Origin: Rhodoferax sp. U11-2br
GTDB lineage: Bacteria; Pseudomonadota; Gammaproteobacteria; Burkholderiales; Burkholderiaceae_C
Direction of reading: 5' to 3'
DNA length: 64,000 bases
Assembly: GCF_018619435.1 (NCBI RefSeq)
Contig: NZ_JAHFZF010000011.1
Coordinates: 1-64,000, forward strand
Positions within the stretch are counted from its first letter, which is position 1. Each line of letters starts with the position of its first letter. Shown here piece by piece: positions 16,606 to 25,604 of the stretch. Below the pieces are notes generated by a model. It saw only the letters and a list, made by a program, of their open reading frames with translations, was not told where the DNA came from and searched no databases. The translations under genes were made by a program, and so were the position numbers.

Positions 16606-17466
16606 ATGAACTTCCTTGACCAACTGGGCGCGGCAGAGCGCCAGAACCAATCTCTGCTGTGTGTCGGTCTGGACCCGGACCCGGCGCGGTTTCCGGCGCA
16701 CCTCAAAGGTGATGCCAGCAAAATCTACGACTTTTGCGCCGCCATCGTCGACGCCACCGCCGATCTGGTGATTGCCTTCAAACCCCAAATTGCCTACTTT
16801 GCGGCGCACCGGGCCGAAGCCCAGCTCGAGCAGTTGATGGCCCACATGCGCCGCACCGCACCGCAGGTGCCGATCATTCTGGACGCCAAACGTGGCGACA
16901 TCGGCAGCACCGCCGAGCAATACGCGATCGAGGCGTTTGAGCGTTACGGCGCCGATGCGGTCACGCTGTCGCCCTTCATGGGGTTGGATTCGGTGCAACC
17001 GTATCTGAAGTACCACGGCAAGGGTGCGTTTTTGCTGTGCCGCACCTCCAACCCCGGTGGCGACGATTTCCAGAACCAGCGCCTGGCCAGTGTGCCGGGG
17101 CAGCCGCTGCTGTATGAACACATTGCGCGGCTGGCGCAAGGCCACTGGAATATCAACGGCCAGCTCGGTCTTGTGGTGGGCGCCACCTACCCGGCCGAAA
17201 TCGAGCGGGTGCGTGCCCTGGCACCGAGCCTGCCGCTGCTGATTCCGGGGGTGGGGGCACAAGGTGGGGACGCACTGGCCACGGTCAAGGCGGGCTGGCG
17301 CAACCAACGGGCCGCAGACGGCACGGCACAGACCACCGGGCCGATCATCGTCAACTCCTCACGGGCCATTTTGTATGCCAGCGCTGGCGGCGACTTTGCA
17401 GCGGCAGCACGGGCCGAGGCATTAAAAACCCGCGATGTATTGCGGGCCGCTTGCCAAGCCGCATAA
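16606..17466 (+). CDS. pyrF: Orotidine 5'-phosphate decarboxylase (type 2)
   Basis: 286 residues. The catalytic signature [18 protein letters not shown] and the phosphate-binding end [12 protein letters not shown] with [12 protein letters not shown] mark the longer PyrF subfamily. It converts OMP to UMP, the last step of de novo pyrimidine synthesis. ATG 16606 starts the conserved [21 protein letters not shown]; the longer frame to 16534 has no family support. A palindromic repeat directly after the stop probably serves as terminator against the convergent chemoreceptor gene. Confidence 0.96.
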   Translation: MNFLDQLGAAERQNQSLLCVGLDPDPARFPAHLKGDASKIYDFCAAIVDATADLVIAFKPQIAYFAAHRAEAQLEQLMAHMRRTAPQVPIILDAKRGDIGSTAEQYAIEAFERYGADAVTLSPFMGLDSVQPYLKYHGKGAFLLCRTSNPGGDDFQNQRLASVPGQPLLYEHIARLAQGHWNINGQLGLVVGATYPAEIERVRALAPSLPLLIPGVGAQGGDALATVKAGWRNQRAADGTAQTTGPIIVNSSRAILYASAGGDFAAAARAEALKTRDVLRAACQAA

Positions 17467-17469
17467 GCT

Positions 17470-17526
17470 CTTTAATCTATAGCTATCAGCCCTTTTAGAA
17501 AAAGGGCTAGAGACCAAAATAGCTTA
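17470..17526. repeat. Palindromic intergenic repeat (pyrF/mcp)
   Basis: Core AGCCCTTTT, three-base loop, AAAAGGGCT at 17488-17508, flanked by TATAGCTATC and AGAGACCAAAATAGCT. It lies between convergent genes and reaches the chemoreceptor stop codon; probably also a terminator. Confidence 0.85.
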
Positions 17527-19446
17527 CAACTTGAAGACCGACACGGTGTCCACCAGACCCTGAGACTGTTGGCTCAGGCTGGTGGCGGCGGCGGCAATTT
17601 CTTCCACCAATGCGGCGTTTTGCTGGGTGGTTTTGTCCATCTGGGCGACGGCTTCCACCACCTGGGCCACACCGTCGGCCTGCTCTTTGCTGGAGCTGCT
17701 GATCTCCCCCACGATCTGGCTCACCTCGCGGATGCTGGCCACCACCTCGTCCATGGTGCTGCCGGCCTGATCGACCAACTGCGTGCCGTGCTCCACACGC
17801 TGCACACTGGCACTGATCAGGCCCTTGATCTCTTTGGCGGCCTCGGCACTGCGCCCGGCCAGCGAGCGCACTTCACTGGCCACCACCGCAAAGCCCCGGC
17901 CCTGCTCACCAGCGCGCGCCGCTTCCACCGCCGCGTTGAGCGCCAGGATGTTGGTCTGAAAGGCGATGCCATCGATCACACCAATGATGTCCACAATGCG
18001 CCGCGATGAGTCGTTGATGTCTTTCATGGTGTGCACCACCTGGCCCACCACGTCGCCCCCTTTGAGCGCCACCACACTGGCGGCCTGCGCCAGCTGGTTG
18101 GCGCGTTGTGCGCTGACGGCGTTTTGCTGCACGGCGGCACCCAGCTCTTCCATGCTGGCCGAGGTTTGCTCCAGCGCGCTGGCCTGTGACTCGGTGCGGC
18201 TGGAGAGGTCGTTGTCGCCCTGGGCAATCTCGACACTGGCGGTGGCCACCGCCTCGGAGCCTTGGCGCACCTGCTGCACCACATGGGCCAGCTTGTCGCG
18301 CATGCTGGCCAGTGCCTGCATCAGCTGACCGAGTTCGTTGTCGCCATACGCCTGCACCTTGACCCGCAGATCCCCCTGGGACACCGCGTGGGCCAGTTGC
18401 AATGCATCGTTCACCGGTTCGGTGATGCTGCGGATGAAGGCCCAGGACAACCACACAGCCGCCAGCAAACCGCCAAGCAGCAGCAGCGCCACAACGCCCA
18501 GGATGCGGGATTCGGTCTGCAGGCGCGCCTGGAGCTCGCCCACCATGGTCTGCATGGCCAGGCTGTTGAAGGCAAACAGGCCGTCGATGGTCTGGGTGAA
18601 GGCATCAAAATAGGCCACGGCTGGCATGTTCAGCTCTGTCGCATTGATGACACCATCATTGGCCAGCGCCAGGGTTTTGTCCACGGCGGCGCGGTTGGCC
18701 TCGGAAGGGGCTTGCAAGGCCACCTGCATGCGCGGGTTGGTCTGGGTGGCAATAGCCACCTGGCGGAACATGCTGGCCTGCAGCTCCAGGGCGCGTTTGC
18801 TCAGCGCACGCAGGGTGGCTTTGCCCTCGGGTGGTGCAGTCGCCTTGGTCAGGAAACCGCTGCCCATGGCGCGCATCAGCCCCAAGTTCTCTGCCAGCCA
18901 GGGCATGTCGACCATGGTGGCGCGTACCAGCGCGTAGGTGTCGGCATGGGGTTCCAGGCTCAGGCCAAACTCGTCGAGCAGTTCCTCACCAAGTTGCAGC
19001 TGGGCGGTGATGATCTGGGTGTGGCGCTGGGTGCTCTCGGCGACGTTGATGCTGCGGCCCGCCACACTTTGTTCCAGTGTGACCCAGCTTTGCTTGAGAT
19101 CGGACCAGCGCTTTTGCAAAGCGGGCGAAACGCCAGCGGTGGTGAATTCGCCCTCCATGGCACTGATGGCGGCGTTGAGTTTGTCGCGCAGGGCCGGGCG
19201 GCGGGCCGCCAGTTCCTCGTTGCCATTGAGCATGCTGGCCGACATGCCGCGGTGGGTCTGGCTGAGCTGGATCACCTTGTTGAGCGCCACCAGCGGACCC
19301 GTGCCCAGCAGCTCACGCTGCGCCACCTGGATGTCGGAGAAGGACCGCTTGAAGTACAAACCCGTCGGTATGGCCACCATCACCAGGGCCACCAGCCCGA
19401 GGATCAGGAACTTGTGGGCGAGCTTCATGTGTTGCAGCAGCGGCAT
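17524..19446 (-). CDS. Methyl-accepting chemotaxis protein
   Basis: 640 residues. It has an N-terminal helix (MKLAHKFLILGLVALVMVAIP), a roughly 280-residue periplasmic region with a possible nitrate/nitrite-sensing-like helical bundle, a second helix (LGVVALLLLGGLLAAVWLSW), HAMP (SITEPVNDALQLAHAVSQGDL) and a long signalling domain containing DIIGVIDGIAFQTNILALN, the CheA/CheW-binding hairpin. The C-terminus (VDTVSVFKL) lacks a clear CheR-docking pentapeptide. ATG 19446 is preceded by GGAG. It is divergent from the PstS-like gene across 267 bases of AT-richer DNA in which I saw no further gene. Confidence 0.94.
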   Translation of the reverse strand: MPLLQHMKLAHKFLILGLVALVMVAIPTGLYFKRSFSDIQVAQRELLGTGPLVALNKVIQLSQTHRGMSASMLNGNEELAARRPALRDKLNAAISAMEGEFTTAGVSPALQKRWSDLKQSWVTLEQSVAGRSINVAESTQRHTQIITAQLQLGEELLDEFGLSLEPHADTYALVRATMVDMPWLAENLGLMRAMGSGFLTKATAPPEGKATLRALSKRALELQASMFRQVAIATQTNPRMQVALQAPSEANRAAVDKTLALANDGVINATELNMPAVAYFDAFTQTIDGLFAFNSLAMQTMVGELQARLQTESRILGVVALLLLGGLLAAVWLSWAFIRSITEPVNDALQLAHAVSQGDLRVKVQAYGDNELGQLMQALASMRDKLAHVVQQVRQGSEAVATASVEIAQGDNDLSSRTESQASALEQTSASMEELGAAVQQNAVSAQRANQLAQAASVVALKGGDVVGQVVHTMKDINDSSRRIVDIIGVIDGIAFQTNILALNAAVEAARAGEQGRGFAVVASEVRSLAGRSAEAAKEIKGLISASVQRVEHGTQLVDQAGSTMDEVVASIREVSQIVGEISSSSKEQADGVAQVVEAVAQMDKTTQQNAALVEEIAAAATSLSQQSQGLVDTVSVFKL

Positions 19447-19713
19447 GGGCGTCTCCTGAAAAGCTATTGAGTGACAGCGTTTCTGGCACATCATAGGGAG
19501 AAGCCATCCAGCCCGCCACTTCCCGTCCTGTTTTGTTGGATTTTTGAGAGTATTCTTTTCCCAAAAGGGTTGTTTGCTACACATAAGATAGCGCTCATCT
19601 ATCCAACATCCGTAGACAAAAGATACTTCGGGTGGGTATTCACAAATCAGGCAAATGGTTACCATCAGCGAGCTGTTCAAGCAGCCACTTCACTTCTTGC
19701 AGGACAAGGTGCC

Positions 19714-20547
19714 ATGACATCATCACCGCTCCCAGCTTCCCGTTGTGTGCTCGTCTGTCTTGCTACGGCTTGGGCCCTGGCCAGTACACCCGCGATGGCT
19801 GACAAGCTCACCATCGGTGGCACCGGCAATGCACTGGGCACCGCCCGCTTGCTGGCCGAGGCCTACACCCGGCGCAACCCTGCCGACCAGATCACCGTGC
19901 TGCCCAGCCTGGGCAGCTCTGGTGCCATCAAGGCCTCGGCAGCAGGCAAACTCGACCTGGGCCTGAGCTCACGCCCTCTCAAGGACGACGAACTGGCCGC
20001 TGGCCTGCTGGCCACGGAATATGCACGCAGCCCCACCGTGTTTGCTGTGGCCGCCCACACCCGGATCGGCGGTGTCAGCGTGACACAGATGGCGCAGCTA
20101 TATGCGGGACAGCTCAGCACCTGGCCCGATGGCACACCAGCGCGCCCCATCATCCGCCAGGCCGGTGATGACAACACGCTGCAGATCAAGAAACTCTCAC
20201 CCGCCATGGACAGTGCGCTGACCCTGGCGGAACAACGCCCGGGTTTGCCCACAGCCTTCACCGACCAGGAAACCGTCGACAAGATCGAGAGCATTCCTGG
20301 CGCAGTGGGGGTAACCACCGTCGCCCTGATCCAGTCCGAGGGGCGCCGTCTGCGTGCGCTGCAGCTTGACGGCGTGGAGCCCACCGAGGCTAATTGCAAA
20401 TCCGGCGCCTACCCGACGGCCTTGGTGAAACGTTTTTACCTGGTGACTTCCACCACACCGGGCGCCGGTGTACAACGCTTCATCCAGTTCATCGGCTCAG
20501 CCGAGGGGACCACCATCCTGAAGCAAACCGGCCACTGGACACCTTGA
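19714..20547 (+). CDS. PstS-like periplasmic substrate-binding protein
   Basis: 277 residues with a signal peptide ending near TPAMA-DKL. LTIGGTGNALGTARLLAEAY and LPSLGSSGAIKASAAGKLDLGLSSR are the anion-binding loops of phosphate-binding PstS-like proteins, where the TGNALG and GSSGA segments contact the oxyanion. No permease or ATPase gene is near. The next gene, seven bases downstream, encodes a membrane GGDEF/EAL protein with a periplasmic domain, so this protein is more likely a sensor input than part of an ABC importer. That role is inferred. Confidence 0.85.
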   Translation: MTSSPLPASRCVLVCLATAWALASTPAMADKLTIGGTGNALGTARLLAEAYTRRNPADQITVLPSLGSSGAIKASAAGKLDLGLSSRPLKDDELAAGLLATEYARSPTVFAVAAHTRIGGVSVTQMAQLYAGQLSTWPDGTPARPIIRQAGDDNTLQIKKLSPAMDSALTLAEQRPGLPTAFTDQETVDKIESIPGAVGVTTVALIQSEGRRLRALQLDGVEPTEANCKSGAYPTALVKRFYLVTSTTPGAGVQRFIQFIGSAEGTTILKQTGHWTP

Positions 20548-20554
20548 GTACACC

Positions 20555-22747
20555 GTGCGTAACGCCCACCCCTCGGCCGATGATGAAGCCAGCCGGGTCA
20601 TCACCCGGGTGGCCTTATTGCTGGCATTGGTGGTTGGCCTGGGCATCCCGCTGGGTTACTGGCTGACGGCGCACACCAGTCTGAGTGAAGCGCTGACCTT
20701 CAAGGCGCGGGTCAAGGCTTCGGCCCTGAACCGGCTGATTGCCGATGCACCCGAACTGTGGGTGTATGCCGAGAACCGCATGCTGGGGCTGCTCGCCCAC
20801 GAGCCGGTACCACTCACCGGGGAGCTGATCGAGGTGTTGGACGCGCAAGGACAACTTCTGGTGCGCAGCGGTGCCGTGCCCGCCAACCCGGTCATGCACC
20901 GCAGTTACCAGCTCTATGACTCCGGACGGGCTGTGGGTAGCATCGCGGTCAGCACCTCGCTGCAGCCGCTGCTGCGCCATACCGGGTTAGCCACCCTGCT
21001 CGGGCTGGCGCTGGGCAATCTGGTGTATTGGGTGATGCGTGTGGTTCCCTTGCGCCGCCTGCGCCGGGCCACCCAGGCACTGACGGAGGAAACCGAACGG
21101 GCTGAAGCCACCTTGCGCTCGATCAGTGATGCGGTCATCACCCTGACGGCAGACGGCAAGCTGCAAGACCTGAACCCGGCAGGGGTGGCCATCTTTGAGG
21201 CCGACCGGGCCCAGCACATGCTTGGGCGCCGATTCACCGACTTTGTCACCCCGGCCTACCATGAGACCTTCGCGCTGATGCACCAGCAGGTGACACAAGG
21301 GCAAACGGCCCAGTGCCAGCTTCTGACACAGGGTCTGCGCGGCGCACTGCGCTGGCTGGACATCCAGGCCGTGCCGCTGACGCTGCACAACGAACAGGTC
21401 ACGCTGGCGGTGGCGCGTGATGTGACCCAGCGCAAAGCTGCCGAGGACGAAATCCGCTCGCTGGCCTTTCACGACCAGCTCACCGGCCTGCCCAACCGCC
21501 ACCACCTGATGCACCGGCTGGCACGGCTGGCCAACGCCGACGACCACAGCCACACCGCCTTGATGATGCTGGACCTGGACAACTTCAAAACCCTCAACGA
21601 CACGCTGGGTCACGATGTGGGTGACCAGCTGCTGCAGGCGGTGGCACAGCGCCTGACCGCTTGTGTGCGCCATGGCGACAACGTGGTGCGCCTGGGGGGT
21701 GACGAATTTGTGCTGCTGCTCGAAAACCTGGATCCCGATCTGCAGCAGGCCACCCACCAGGCCGAGGTCATTGGCCAGAAGGTGCTGGCCGAGCTCAACC
21801 ACCTCTACCTGCTCGATGGCCACCCGTGCCGCAGCACACCCAGCATCGGCATCACCGTGTTTGCCAACACCCAGGCCATCAGCAAGGATGTCCTCAAACG
21901 CGCCGATCTGGCCATGTACCAAGCCAAAGCCGGCGGGCGCAATGCGCTGCGCCTGTTTGAAACCCCCATGATGGACGAGGTCAACACCCGCGCGGAGCTG
22001 GAAGCCGACCTGATCGAGGCGTTCGAACAGAAACAGTTTGTTCTGCACTACCAGGCGCAGGTGCAGAACGATGGCCGCATCAGCGGTGCCGAAGTGCTGC
22101 TGCGCTGGCAACACCCGCGGCGGGGTCTGGTGCTGCCGGGCGAGTTCATCGAGGCCTTGGAGGACAGTGGCCTGATCATCCCGATCGGTCAATGGGTGCT
22201 GGAAAGCGCTTGTCGCCAACTGGCGCAGTGGGCGCAGCAAACGCACATGGCGCACCTGAGTCTGGCGGTGAATGTGAGCGCGCGCCAGTTCGAGTTGCTG
22301 GGTTTTGTCGACCAGGTGTCCGCCCTGCTGCAGCACACCGGTGCCAAGCCGGCCTTGCTCAAACTGGAGCTGACCGAGTCCTTGCTGGTCAAAGATGTGG
22401 AGAGCACCATCACCAAAATGACCCGGCTGCGGGCCCTGGGTGTGCGTTTTTCGCTGGACGACTTCGGGACCGGCTACTCGTCACTGACCTACTTAAAACG
22501 CCTGCCGCTGGACCAGCTCAAGATCGACCAGGGTTTTGTGCGGGACATTCTGGACGACGCCAACGACGCCGCCATCGCCAAGATGATTGTGGCGCTGGCC
22601 GACAGCATCGGCCTGATCGTGATTGCCGAGGGTGTCGAAACCCAGGCGCAACGCGACATGCTGGCCAGCCTGGGCTGCCATGCCTACCAGGGCTACCTGT
22701 TTGGCCCGCCGGTGCCGCTGCCGGCGTTCGAGGCTCAGCTGCGCTGA
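20555..22747 (+). CDS. Membrane-bound PAS-GGDEF-EAL c-di-GMP protein
   Basis: 730 residues from GTG. Two membrane helices (about 16-38 and 146-166) flank a periplasmic domain of about 105 residues. PAS follows (about 190-290), then GGDEF with an intact RLGGDEFVLLLE (about 379-390), then EAL. The EAL signature reads EVL in GAEVLLRWQHP, but the other catalytic blocks are present: NVSARQF, ELTESLL, DDFGTGYSSL, LKIDQGFV and AEGVET. Both synthesis and hydrolysis of c-di-GMP are possible. It is tightly coupled to the PstS-like protein, which may report a periplasmic ligand to it. Confidence 0.93.
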   Translation: MRNAHPSADDEASRVITRVALLLALVVGLGIPLGYWLTAHTSLSEALTFKARVKASALNRLIADAPELWVYAENRMLGLLAHEPVPLTGELIEVLDAQGQLLVRSGAVPANPVMHRSYQLYDSGRAVGSIAVSTSLQPLLRHTGLATLLGLALGNLVYWVMRVVPLRRLRRATQALTEETERAEATLRSISDAVITLTADGKLQDLNPAGVAIFEADRAQHMLGRRFTDFVTPAYHETFALMHQQVTQGQTAQCQLLTQGLRGALRWLDIQAVPLTLHNEQVTLAVARDVTQRKAAEDEIRSLAFHDQLTGLPNRHHLMHRLARLANADDHSHTALMMLDLDNFKTLNDTLGHDVGDQLLQAVAQRLTACVRHGDNVVRLGGDEFVLLLENLDPDLQQATHQAEVIGQKVLAELNHLYLLDGHPCRSTPSIGITVFANTQAISKDVLKRADLAMYQAKAGGRNALRLFETPMMDEVNTRAELEADLIEAFEQKQFVLHYQAQVQNDGRISGAEVLLRWQHPRRGLVLPGEFIEALEDSGLIIPIGQWVLESACRQLAQWAQQTHMAHLSLAVNVSARQFELLGFVDQVSALLQHTGAKPALLKLELTESLLVKDVESTITKMTRLRALGVRFSLDDFGTGYSSLTYLKRLPLDQLKIDQGFVRDILDDANDAAIAKMIVALADSIGLIVIAEGVETQAQRDMLASLGCHAYQGYLFGPPVPLPAFEAQLR

Positions 22748-22760
22748 GTCCCTTCTGGGG

Positions 22761-23834
22761 TCACACCACCAGCGGCTCTTCCTGCATCGCCTCGATCTGC
22801 TCCTGCAGCATCAGCACCTGACCCTGCCAGTAGTCGCTGGAGCCAAACCAGGGGAAGTTGATGGCAAAGATCGGGTCGTCCCAGCGCCGCGCCAGCCAGG
22901 CGCTGTAGTGGATCAGGCGCAAGGTGCGCAGCGGTTCGATCAGCGCCAGCTCACGCCGGTCAAAACTGCGAAATTGCTCGTAACCATCCACCAGTGCGCC
23001 GAGTTGGCGGGTGCGCTGCTGGCGGTCACCACTGAGCAACATCCACAGGTCTTGCACCGCCATCCCCATGCGGGCGTCGTCCAGATCGACAAAATGTGGC
23101 CCAGGCAGGCTGGCCGCCGGGGCGTCCAGCGGTGTCCAGAGGATGTTGCCGGGGTGGCAGTCACCATGCAGGCGCAGGCTGCGCAGGGCGTGGAAAGGCT
23201 GCGCGTCCTCTGCCGCATCTTCCAGATCATTTTGGACTGTAGTCCTTATATACAAAGGAAAAGTAGCTATCAAATTGAGTGCATCCGAGGACGCCTTCTC
23301 CCAGGCTGACTGCACATCCAGCGGCACTTTGTCGTGGCTGAGCAGCCACTCGCGGGGCTCAACGCCAAAACTCTGCAGGTCGAGCGCCGGGCGCACGGCA
23401 AAAGGCCTGGCCGCACCTACGGTGTGGATACGCGCCAGAAAGCGCCCCACCCATTCCAGCACATCGGGATCGTCAAGCTCGGGGCTGCGCCCACCCCGGC
23501 TTGGGCTCACACTGAAGGCAAAACCACCAAAGTGATGCAAGGTACGCCCCTGAATCCGCAGCGGCCCAACCACCGGAATTTCTGCGTCCATCAACTCGGC
23601 AGAGAACGCATGTTCTTCCAGAATCTGCGCTTCGCTCCAGCGTCCGGGGCGGTAAAACTTGGCCACCACGGTGCTGCCATCGTCCAGATGCAGCTGGTAG
23701 ACCCGGTTTTCGTAGGAGCTCAGGGCCATCTGTCGGCCGTCCCCATACAGGCCAATGCTGACCAGTGCGTCCTGCACCAGGTCGGGTGTCAAAGCGTGAT
23801 AGGGGTGTCCCTCAGACGGTGATTGTTCCTGCAC
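22761..23834 (-). CDS. srkA: Stress response kinase A (RdoA/YihE family)
   Basis: 357 residues from GTG. Kinase motifs: STVVAKFYRPGRW (ATP lysine), LRLHGDCHPGNILW (catalytic loop) and FVDLDDARMGMAVQDLW (metal loop). SrkA is a eukaryotic-like protein kinase that limits death under envelope and oxidative stress. Just before the catalytic region, LIATFPLYIRTTVQ is encoded by a two-armed copy of the local palindromic repeat (23225-23272) that keeps the frame open. The family core continues on both sides, so the kinase is probably functional. Confidence 0.92.
   Translation of the reverse strand: MQEQSPSEGHPYHALTPDLVQDALVSIGLYGDGRQMALSSYENRVYQLHLDDGSTVVAKFYRPGRWSEAQILEEHAFSAELMDAEIPVVGPLRIQGRTLHHFGGFAFSVSPSRGGRSPELDDPDVLEWVGRFLARIHTVGAARPFAVRPALDLQSFGVEPREWLLSHDKVPLDVQSAWEKASSDALNLIATFPLYIRTTVQNDLEDAAEDAQPFHALRSLRLHGDCHPGNILWTPLDAPAASLPGPHFVDLDDARMGMAVQDLWMLLSGDRQQRTRQLGALVDGYEQFRSFDRRELALIEPLRTLRLIHYSAWLARRWDDPIFAINFPWFGSSDYWQGQVLMLQEQIEAMQEEPLVV
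23225..23272 (-). repeat. Palindromic repeat copy inserted in srkA
   Basis: On the minus strand: CAATTTGATAGCTACTTTTC, CTTTGTATATAAGGACTACA, then GTCCAAAATG. Left end, AGCT block, AAGG block and CCAAAAT right end follow the same order as intergenic copies (for example 17470-17526). It is translated as part of SrkA. Confidence 0.65.
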
Positions 23835-24000
23835 GATGCCCGCTCCCTTATTATTCAGCCCACTATCATGCCCGAAAGAATCGGCCCTGCGCGCGCTTTG
23901 GCAGACACCTCTAAACCCCCCGTTGCTTTTGCGCTAACCTGCGACCACGGCCAGCCCATCAGAATAGCTAAGAGACTCTGGTTGCGCCGGGAGACCTCAT

Positions 24001-25596
24001 ATGTTTGACTACCTCATCATCGGCGGCGGCTCGGCAGGGTGCGTGCTGGCCGCACGTCTGTCAGAAAACCCCAACATCACCGTAGCCCTGCTGGAGGCGG
24101 GTCCACCCGACAGCAGCGTGCTGATCCATTGCCCGGCTGGCCTGGGGGTGCTGGCCAAGTTCAGCCTGGCGGGCTGGGGGCTGAACACCACACCGCAACC
24201 CGGGCTGAACGGGCGCCGTGGCTACCAGCCGCGCGGCAAGGTGCTGGGCGGGTCGAGTTCGATCAACGCCATGTGTTACATCCGCGGCCAGCGCGAGGAC
24301 TATGACCGCTGGGCAGCGCTTGGCAACCCGGGCTGGGCCTGGCAGGATGTGTTGCCCTACTTCAAGAAGTCTGAGGGCAACGAACGTGGGGCTGACGCGC
24401 TGCATGGCGGGGACGGCCCGCTCCATGTGACGGACCTGCACAGCCCCAACCCGTTTGGCCTGCGTTTTGTGCAGGCCGCCGCCCAGGCGGGGCACCCCAT
24501 CAACCCCGACTTCAATGGCGCCAGCCAGGAAGGTGTGGGTTTGTACCAAGTCACGCACCAACGCGGCGAGCGTTGCAGTGCCGCCAAGGCCTATCTGACA
24601 CCGGCCCTGGCGCGCCCCAATGTGCAGGTGTTCACCGGCGCCCAGGTCACCCGCATCCTGCTGGAAAAAAAACGCGCCGTGGGTGTGCAGTTCATGCAGG
24701 ACGGCCAGCTCAAACAGCTCAACTGCCAGCGCGAGGTGCTGCTCTGCGCCGGGGCCATCCAGTCACCACAGATCCTGATGCTCTCGGGCATCGGGCCGCA
24801 CCAACACCTGATTGACACCGGCATCGCGCCCTTGCACGAGTTGCCCGGTGTGGGCCAGCACCTGCACGACCACCCGGACATCGTGCAAGTGGTGCATGTA
24901 CACAACAACACCGAGCTGTTTGGCCTGTCGCTGGGGGGAGGTATCAAGATAGGACAAGGCATGCTGCAATGGCGCCAGCACCGCACTGGCCTATTGACCA
25001 CCAACTTTGCCGAGGCCGGGGGGTTCATCAAGAGCCAAGCCAGCGAGACCACACCCGACCTGCAACTGCATTTTGTCGTAGGCAAACTCATCAACCACGG
25101 CCGCACGCTGAGCTGGGGGCATGGTTTCTCCTGCCATGTGTGCCTGCTGCGCCCCAAGAGCGCGGGCAGCATCCGGCTCGCCAGCAAAGACCCGCTGGCC
25201 CTGCCGCTGGTGGACCCCGACTTTCTGAGCCACCGCGACGACATGGATCGCCTGGTGCGCGGTTTCAAGCTGATGCGCGAGATCCTGCAACAACCTGCAC
25301 TGGCCCGCTTTGAGGGGCGCGAGCTGCCAGCCACCGCCAGCGCGCAGACCGACGAACAGATCGAGCAGGTGATCCGCGACTACGCCGACACCATCTACCA
25401 CCCGGTCGGCAGCTGCCGCATGGGCAACACCGACATGGACGTGGTGGACGCGCAGTTGCGTGTGCACGGGCTGCAGGGACTGCGTGTGGTGGACGCCTCC
25501 ATCATGCCGAGCATTGTCAGCGGCAACACCAACGCGCCAGTGATGATGATTGCCGAGAAGGCGGCCGATATGATCAGGGCTGACCATCTGCCCTGA
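24001..25596 (+). CDS. GMC-family FAD alcohol/choline dehydrogenase-like oxidoreductase
   Basis: 531 residues. The FAD-binding fingerprint FDYLIIGGGSAGCVLAARLSE is at the N-terminus; GKVLGGSSSINAMCYIRGQREDYDRW is the GMC signature 1, and ILMLSGIGPHQHL is signature 2. The C-terminal catalytic segment HPVGSCRMG contains the active-site His. It oxidises an alcohol; substrate unknown. GGGAGACCTCAT precedes the ATG. The ATP-grasp gene begins eight bases after its stop, so it is first in a likely three-gene operon with the SerC-type aminotransferase. Confidence 0.93.
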   Translation: MFDYLIIGGGSAGCVLAARLSENPNITVALLEAGPPDSSVLIHCPAGLGVLAKFSLAGWGLNTTPQPGLNGRRGYQPRGKVLGGSSSINAMCYIRGQREDYDRWAALGNPGWAWQDVLPYFKKSEGNERGADALHGGDGPLHVTDLHSPNPFGLRFVQAAAQAGHPINPDFNGASQEGVGLYQVTHQRGERCSAAKAYLTPALARPNVQVFTGAQVTRILLEKKRAVGVQFMQDGQLKQLNCQREVLLCAGAIQSPQILMLSGIGPHQHLIDTGIAPLHELPGVGQHLHDHPDIVQVVHVHNNTELFGLSLGGGIKIGQGMLQWRQHRTGLLTTNFAEAGGFIKSQASETTPDLQLHFVVGKLINHGRTLSWGHGFSCHVCLLRPKSAGSIRLASKDPLALPLVDPDFLSHRDDMDRLVRGFKLMREILQQPALARFEGRELPATASAQTDEQIEQVIRDYADTIYHPVGSCRMGNTDMDVVDAQLRVHGLQGLRVVDASIMPSIVSGNTNAPVMMIAEKAADMIRADHLP

Positions 25597-25604
25597 TTTG
25601 CCTC

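Noticed and set aside
18262..19470. Plus-strand open frame of 402 codons opposite the chemoreceptor gene
   Set aside because: Mirror frame of an unmistakable MCP; His/Gln/Gly-rich with no domain.
20987..22336. Minus-strand open frame of 449 codons opposite the GGDEF/EAL gene
   Set aside because: Antisense shadow; the opposite strand has all c-di-GMP enzyme motifs.
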